Positions 30,702 to 34,825 of a DNA stretch of 34,825 nt are shown here, in pieces. The notes below the pieces were generated by a model. The model did no database searches and was not told where the DNA came from. It worked only from the letters and a program-made list of their open reading frames with translations. Numbering within the stretch: the stretch's first letter is position 1; every line of letters starts with the position of its first letter. Made by a program: the position numbers and the translations under genes. Origin of the DNA: an uncultured Lachnospiraceae bacterium (lineage in GTDB: Bacteria > Bacillota > Clostridia > Lachnospirales > Lachnospiraceae); the NCBI GenBank assembly GCA_910578715.1, contig CAJTRL010000040.1:1-34825 (forward strand), read 5' to 3'.

Positions 30702-32063
30702 GTGAAACGTAAGGAATTATGTTATCTTTTAATCTGTATGATGCTGTGTCAGCCGCTTCATGCTTCCGCAACGGAAGTACGGGAAGAGAATCCGGTAACG
30801 GCGGAAGTACAGGAAGAAAACCGGAAGACGGGTGCAGAAGAATCAGGAGCGGTTTTGGATGAGGCGGAAGCCGGAACGGACAGAGACGGAAACGATACGA
30901 GCGGGGGAGAGACGGAAGCGGACGAAACCGGCGCGGAAGAACAGGAAACAGTACAATCCGTTCTTGGAGAAATGACGGCGGGTGTTGATTTGCTCGGAAC
31001 CGGCATTGATATGGCCGACGCCAGCGGATATGGGCATATAGAATCAAAAGGAGCGGAAAATGCCGGTCTGTTAAATAATACAGAAGCATCTGGCGGCAGT
31101 CAGGAGGATAACGGGACAAGCATCCGGGATGCGCTTGGAGAACCGATTGGCGTTGCGGCGGTTACGGAGTCCAGAAGCACGCGGGAAGAGTATGCCCAGG
31201 CGTATGAAGACGCCAGGAATGCGAACTGGGGTTATACCAATCTGGGAATCGCTAACGTGGATAATAATCTGAACGTCAGGGCAATACCGGGTGAAGACGG
31301 CAGACTGGTGGGCAAGCTGCCCAAAGATGCGGCCTGTGAAGTGCTGGATTCCGACGGTACATGGGCGCACATTAAATCCGGTAAAGTAGAAGGTTATGTC
31401 AGCTGTGAATATCTGCTGACAGGCGTACAGGCAAAACAGAGAGCGGAAGAACTCGTTACAACGATTGCGACGGTAACGACAGATTCCTTAAAGGTCCGCG
31501 CAGAGGCGAATACGGATTCGGAAGTCATTACGATGGTTCCTAACGGGGAGCAGCTGGAAGTGGCGGCCTCGGAAGGCGACTGGGTCAGAGTCTATCTGGA
31601 TGACGAGGAGGTTTTTGTTCACGCGGATTATGTACAGGTTGACGCGAGACTGAATACGGCGATTACAATGACGGAATTATTATATGGTCAGGGTGTGTCC
31701 GATGTCAGAGTGGATTTGTGTCAGTATGCCAAAGAATATTTGGGAAATCCTTATGTATGGGGCGGAACCAGCCTGACTAACGGCGCCGACTGTTCCGGTT
31801 TCGTGTTGAGCGTCTTTAAGAAATACGGCGTCAGTCTGCCGCACTCTTCAAGGGCCCAGGCGAACTGCGGAACGAAGATTACGCTTGCGGAAGCACAGCC
31901 GGGCGATTTGATTTTCTATGGAAAAGGTCAGACCATTAACCATGTGGCGATTTATATCGGCGGCGGACAGGTCATTCACGCCAGCAGTCCGAAAACAGGC
32001 ATCCGCATATCCAACGCGACATACAGGACGCCGCTCAAAGTGGTGAGAATCTTACAGGTATAA
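30702..32063 (+). CDS. Secreted SH3-NlpC/P60 peptidoglycan hydrolase
   Basis: 453-residue cell-wall hydrolase. A signal peptide (MKRKELCYLLICMMLCQPLHASA) is followed by an acidic low-complexity region (to about residue 160), two bacterial SH3 domains (about 180-243 and 250-318; NLNVRA and SLKVRA patterns), and a C-terminal NlpC/P60 domain (about 335-453). The catalytic Cys364 (ADCSGF), His414 (INHVAIYIG) and His426 (VIHASS) are all present. Such enzymes cut the gamma-D-glutamyl-diamino acid bond in stem peptides. The start is GTG at 30702 with GAGG about 12 nt upstream; no better start exists because an in-frame stop lies just before. A perfect promoter and a WalR-type site precede it. Confidence 0.94.
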   Translation: MKRKELCYLLICMMLCQPLHASATEVREENPVTAEVQEENRKTGAEESGAVLDEAEAGTDRDGNDTSGGETEADETGAEEQETVQSVLGEMTAGVDLLGTGIDMADASGYGHIESKGAENAGLLNNTEASGGSQEDNGTSIRDALGEPIGVAAVTESRSTREEYAQAYEDARNANWGYTNLGIANVDNNLNVRAIPGEDGRLVGKLPKDAACEVLDSDGTWAHIKSGKVEGYVSCEYLLTGVQAKQRAEELVTTIATVTTDSLKVRAEANTDSEVITMVPNGEQLEVAASEGDWVRVYLDDEEVFVHADYVQVDARLNTAITMTELLYGQGVSDVRVDLCQYAKEYLGNPYVWGGTSLTNGADCSGFVLSVFKKYGVSLPHSSRAQANCGTKITLAEAQPGDLIFYGKGQTINHVAIYIGGGQVIHASSPKTGIRISNATYRTPLKVVRILQV

Positions 32064-32102
32064 AATAGAAAAATCACTGTTGTGAAAAATCCAATTTGCA
32101 TC

Positions 32103-32131
32103 TTGTCAAGCAAACCATGATATGGTAGAAT
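32103..32131 (+). promoter_or_regulatory. Promoter of rpsO
   Basis: TTGTCA (32103-32108), 17 bp, TAGAAT (32126-32131) with an upstream TG. Expected start is near 32138, giving a leader of about 125 nt. Confidence 0.65.
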
Positions 32132-32137
32132 AATCAA

Positions 32138-32262
32138 GTATGGATTTCAGCCGATACTCAGAGACGGGAAAACTCCAACCCGCTCCCGGCATCAGGCGTT
32201 TACAGGCGGCAGATTCAGTTTATGAACAACGAAAGAGACTGCCCGGAAAGAAAGGAGAAAAT
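32138..32262 (+). promoter_or_regulatory. rpsO leader, possible S15 autoregulatory RNA
   Basis: About 125 nt of untranslated leader precede rpsO. It contains AGTAT/ATACT (about 32138-32160) and two mutually exclusive pairings of the same CGGG (with CCCG or, one base longer, CGGGA with TCCCG) in the 32160-32190 region. S15 represses its own mRNA in several bacteria through different leader structures; a similar role here is inferred from position only. Confidence 0.4.
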
Positions 32263-32529
32263 ATGATTTCTAAGGAAAAGAAAACAGCAATTATTAAAGA
32301 GTATGCGAGAAGCGAAGGCGATACGGGTTCACCGGAAGTTCAGGTAGCGGTTCTGACCGCAAGGATTCAGGAACTGACAGAGCACCTGAAAGCGAATCCG
32401 AAAGACCATCATTCCAGAAGAGGGCTTCTGAAAATGGTAGGTCAGAGAAGAGGACTGCTTGCGTATCTGAAAGATAAGGATATCGAAAGATATCGTTCTC
32501 TGATTGAGAGACTGGGACTTAGAAAGTAA
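32263..32529 (+). CDS. rpsO: 30S ribosomal protein S15
   Basis: 88-residue S15, normal length, which binds 16S rRNA helices 20-22 early in small subunit assembly. The family signature GDTGSPEVQVAVLTARIQELTEHL and HHSRRGLLKMVGQRRGLLAYL are intact. ATG 32263 is certain from AAAGGAGAAA and homology; the open frame continues upstream to 32140 without a start signal. It is followed by a strong terminator and then pnp, a conserved neighbour pair. Confidence 0.98.
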   Translation: MISKEKKTAIIKEYARSEGDTGSPEVQVAVLTARIQELTEHLKANPKDHHSRRGLLKMVGQRRGLLAYLKDKDIERYRSLIERLGLRK

Positions 32530-32535
32530 AAAACG

Positions 32536-32586
32536 GGAAGGCGGGGAATCAGGCTGGAGTAATGCCGGCTTTCCGCCTTCCTTTTT
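32536..32586 (+). terminator. Terminator after rpsO
   Basis: A perfect 9-bp stem, GGAAGGCGG (32536-32544) with CCGCCTTCC (32573-32581), has an inner GGC/GCC pairing and is followed by TTTTT. It separates most rpsO transcripts from pnp. Confidence 0.88.
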
Positions 32587-32816
32587 GTTCGGTTACTTCA
32601 ATTACTAATTTATGCAAAAACGGGTGGAAGAATTTTCCGAGACCACAGACATGCGCACAAATCGTATGAATATATTGCAGTGGGTTGTGCTGAATTGCAG
32701 TACATTATATGAAAACATGCGTTATCAAATATGCCATATGGAAAAACGATTGCGGGCATATCTGTAGTTTCGGCCTCTTCTGCCTGAAATATATATTTTA
32801 TAAAGGAGAGATGGCT
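32587..32816 (+). promoter_or_regulatory. pnp upstream region and leader
   Basis: 230 bp without a gene. It contains two copies of ATTGCAGT close together (about 32666-32700) and a perfect 7-bp inverted repeat ATATGCC (32729-32735) / GGCATAT (32755-32761). No clearly convincing promoter is seen; TTGTGC with TATGAA 17 bp later is the best weak candidate. pnp leaders are autoregulated in some bacteria. Confidence 0.4.
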
Positions 32817-34825
32817 ATGTATAAGAGTTACACAATGGAACTTGCCGGCCGTACCCTTCGCGTCGATATCGGAAGAGTCGGCAAACAGGCGAATGGCTGC
32901 GCATTCATGCAGTATGGTGAAACGACCGTATTGTCAACCGCAACGGCGTCGGAGAAACCGAGAGAGGGCATTGATTTCTTCCCGTGCAGCGTGGAGTACG
33001 AAGAGAAGCTGTATGCAGTTGGGAAGATTCCGGGCGGCTTTAACAAGAGAGAGGGCAAGGCGTCGGAGAATGCGGTGCTGACAAGCCGTGTTATCGACAG
33101 ACCGATGCGTCCGCTGTTCCCGAAGGATTACAGAAACGACGTTACATTAAACAATATGGTTATGAGCGTTGACCCGGCATGCCGTCCGGAGCTGGTGGCG
33201 ATGCTTGGCACGGCGATTGCGACGAGCATTTCCGATATTCCTTTTGACGGCCCCTGTGCGATGACGCAGATGGGCATGGTGGACGGTGAATTTATCGTGA
33301 ATCCTTCCCAGGAACAGTGGGACAAGGGCGATTTGAAAATGACCGTTGCGTCTACCGCGGAAAAAGTCATTATGATTGAAGCCGGAGCAAATGAGATTCC
33401 CGAAGCGAGAATGATAGAAGCGATTTATAAAGCGCATGAGATTAATCAGACGATTATCGCTTTTATCAACCAGATTGTTGCGGAAGTCGGAAAACCGAAG
33501 CACGCTTATGAAAGTTGTGCGATTCCGGAAGAAATGTTCGAAGAAATGAAGAAAATCGTAACGCCGGAAGAAATGGAAACGGCTGTATTTACCGATGAAA
33601 AACAGGTTCGTGAAGAAAATATCAGAAACATCACCGAAAAGCTGGAAGAGGCTTTTGCGGAAAACGAAGACTACCTGGCAGTTCTTGGCGAGGCCGTTTA
33701 TCAGTACCAGAAAAAAACTGTGCGTAAGATGATTCTGAAAGACCATAAACGTCCCGACGGCCGTGAGCTGACACAGATTCGTCCGCTCTCCGCGGAAATT
33801 GACATTATTCCGAGAGTGCACGGCTCCGCGATGTTTACCCGTGGACAGACACAGATTTGCAACGTCTGTACGCTGGCGCCGTTATCCGAAGTACAGCGTG
33901 TGGACGGACTGGATGAAAATATTACGGCAAAGAGATATATGCACCATTATAATTTCCCCTCTTACTCCGTAGGCGAGACGAAAGTAAGCCGTGGACCGGG
34001 AAGAAGAGAAATCGGACATGGCGCTCTTGCGGAGCGTGCGCTTTTGCCGGTACTTCCTTCCGAGGAGGAATTTCCTTATGCAATTCGTACCGTATCGGAA
34101 ACTTTTGAGTCCAACGGTTCTACGTCGATGGCTTCCACCTGTGCGTCCTGTATGTCCCTGATGGCGGCGGGCGTACCGATTAAAAAGATGGTAGCGGGTA
34201 TTTCCTGCGGCCTTGTAACGGGCGATACGGATGATGATTTTGTACTGCTTACCGATATCCAGGGGCTGGAAGATTTCTTCGGCGACATGGATTTCAAAGT
34301 AACGGGCACGCATGACGGAATTACCGCAATCCAGATGGATATTAAGATTCACGGTCTGACAAGACCTATCGTGGAAGGCGCGATTGCAAGATGCAAGGAT
34401 GCGAGAGAGTATATTATGGCGAACTGCATGGTTCCCGCGATTGCGGAGCCGAGAAAAGAAGTCGGCCAGTATGCGCCTAAGATTATTTCCATCCAGATTG
34501 ACCCGGAGAAGATTGGCGACGTGGTAGGCCAGAGAGGTAAGACAATCAACGAGATTATCGCCCGCACAGGCGTTAAAATTGATATTACCGACGACGGTCA
34601 GGTATCTGTATGCGGAACCGACAGAGAGATGATGGACAAGGCTGTGGAGATGGTCAAGATTATCGTGACGGATTTTGAAGAAGGCCAGATTTTCAAAGGG
34701 ACAGTAGTCAGCATCAAAGAATTTGGCGCATTTATTGAGTTTGCACCGGGCAAAGAAGGGATGGTTCATATTTCCAAGATTGCACGCGAACGTATCAACC
34801 ATGTGGAAGACGTTCTTACGCTTGG
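32817..34825 (+). CDS. pnp: Polyribonucleotide nucleotidyltransferase (PNPase), 3' end cut by window edge
   Basis: About 669 residues of PNPase are present, out of roughly 700; the frame is open to the right edge. This 3'-5' exoribonuclease phosphorolyses RNA as a trimer and joins the RNA degradosome. Two RNase PH domains (about 1-140 and 305-530, with HDKRPDG-like DHKRPDGRE, TRGQTQ and SRGPGRREIGHG motifs) flank a helical domain. The KH domain (GDVVGQRGKTINEI, about 560-600) and the start of the S1 domain (GTVVSIKEFGAFIEF) follow. ATG 32817 is preferred, 9 nt after GGAG; an ATG at 32811 is too close to it. It follows rpsO, the conserved arrangement. Confidence 0.97.
   Translation, partial: MYKSYTMELAGRTLRVDIGRVGKQANGCAFMQYGETTVLSTATASEKPREGIDFFPCSVEYEEKLYAVGKIPGGFNKREGKASENAVLTSRVIDRPMRPLFPKDYRNDVTLNNMVMSVDPACRPELVAMLGTAIATSISDIPFDGPCAMTQMGMVDGEFIVNPSQEQWDKGDLKMTVASTAEKVIMIEAGANEIPEARMIEAIYKAHEINQTIIAFINQIVAEVGKPKHAYESCAIPEEMFEEMKKIVTPEEMETAVFTDEKQVREENIRNITEKLEEAFAENEDYLAVLGEAVYQYQKKTVRKMILKDHKRPDGRELTQIRPLSAEIDIIPRVHGSAMFTRGQTQICNVCTLAPLSEVQRVDGLDENITAKRYMHHYNFPSYSVGETKVSRGPGRREIGHGALAERALLPVLPSEEEFPYAIRTVSETFESNGSTSMASTCASCMSLMAAGVPIKKMVAGISCGLVTGDTDDDFVLLTDIQGLEDFFGDMDFKVTGTHDGITAIQMDIKIHGLTRPIVEGAIARCKDAREYIMANCMVPAIAEPRKEVGQYAPKIISIQIDPEKIGDVVGQRGKTINEIIARTGVKIDITDDGQVSVCGTDREMMDKAVEMVKIIVTDFEEGQIFKGTVVSIKEFGAFIEFAPGKEGMVHISKIARERINHVEDVLTL

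Noticed and set aside
32140..32262. Possible 41-residue N-terminal extension of S15
   Set aside because: S15 has a conserved length of about 88-89 residues and a strong ribosome binding site lies directly before 32263; the upstream part is leader RNA.

Overview
The window (34.8 kb, roughly half G+C) looks like a chromosomal segment of a Gram-positive Clostridia bacterium, most likely a Lachnospiraceae member. The evidence is the conserved order rimP-nusA-rnpM(ylxR)-L7Ae-infB-rbfA-nrnA-truB-ribF, then rpsO and pnp. AGGAGG-type ribosome binding sites, sigma-A-like promoters with extended -10 elements, a WalR-type site before a peptidoglycan hydrolase, and tRNA genes without an encoded CCA all fit. 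Nearly all genes lie on the + strand. I see no phage, insertion sequence, CRISPR array or large foreign island. The genus is inferred from gene order and style, not from a database search.

Left part (1-13.5 kb), accessory and metabolic: a NodB-type polysaccharide deacetylase and a MATE exporter; a BlaI-type repressor overlapping an unusual M56 (BlaR1-like) membrane peptidase, preceded by a promoter carrying two 22-bp operator-like direct repeats; a YfcE-type phosphoesterase; a small minus-strand gene; a TetR regulator followed by an oleate hydratase with an extra N-terminal basic/hydrophobic extension; and a GntR(FCD) regulator followed by a GntP permease and an IlvD/Edd dehydratase. The last pair is a probable sugar-acid uptake and dehydration unit whose promoter carries two matching palindromic sites.

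Middle part (13.5-19.4 kb), signalling: an OmpR-type response regulator and its multi-membrane-segment histidine kinase (overlapping, both with non-ATG starts), then a hybrid PAS-kinase-receiver protein. The 376-bp gap between them holds a densely folded 174-bp element closed by a perfect 12-bp inverted repeat, then a promoter embedded in another inverted repeat.

Right part (19.4-34.8 kb), core information processing: tRNA-Glu(CTC) and tRNA-Ala(CGC), then the rimP-to-ribF operon for transcription elongation, translation initiation and ribosome maturation. NusA has a long acidic Tyr-rich tail, and IF-2 has six 36-bp in-frame tandem repeats plus an Arg/Gln-rich disordered linker. A Na/Pi cotransporter-PhoU fusion, a secreted SH3-NlpC/P60 hydrolase, rpsO and pnp follow. 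pnp runs off the right edge.

The most interesting unexplained signals are the 174-bp palindrome-bounded element (16807-16980), the probable WalR operator at the hydrolase promoter, the paired operator palindromes before gntP, the repeat-containing M56 sensor, and a near-identical start-site sequence shared by three unrelated genes.
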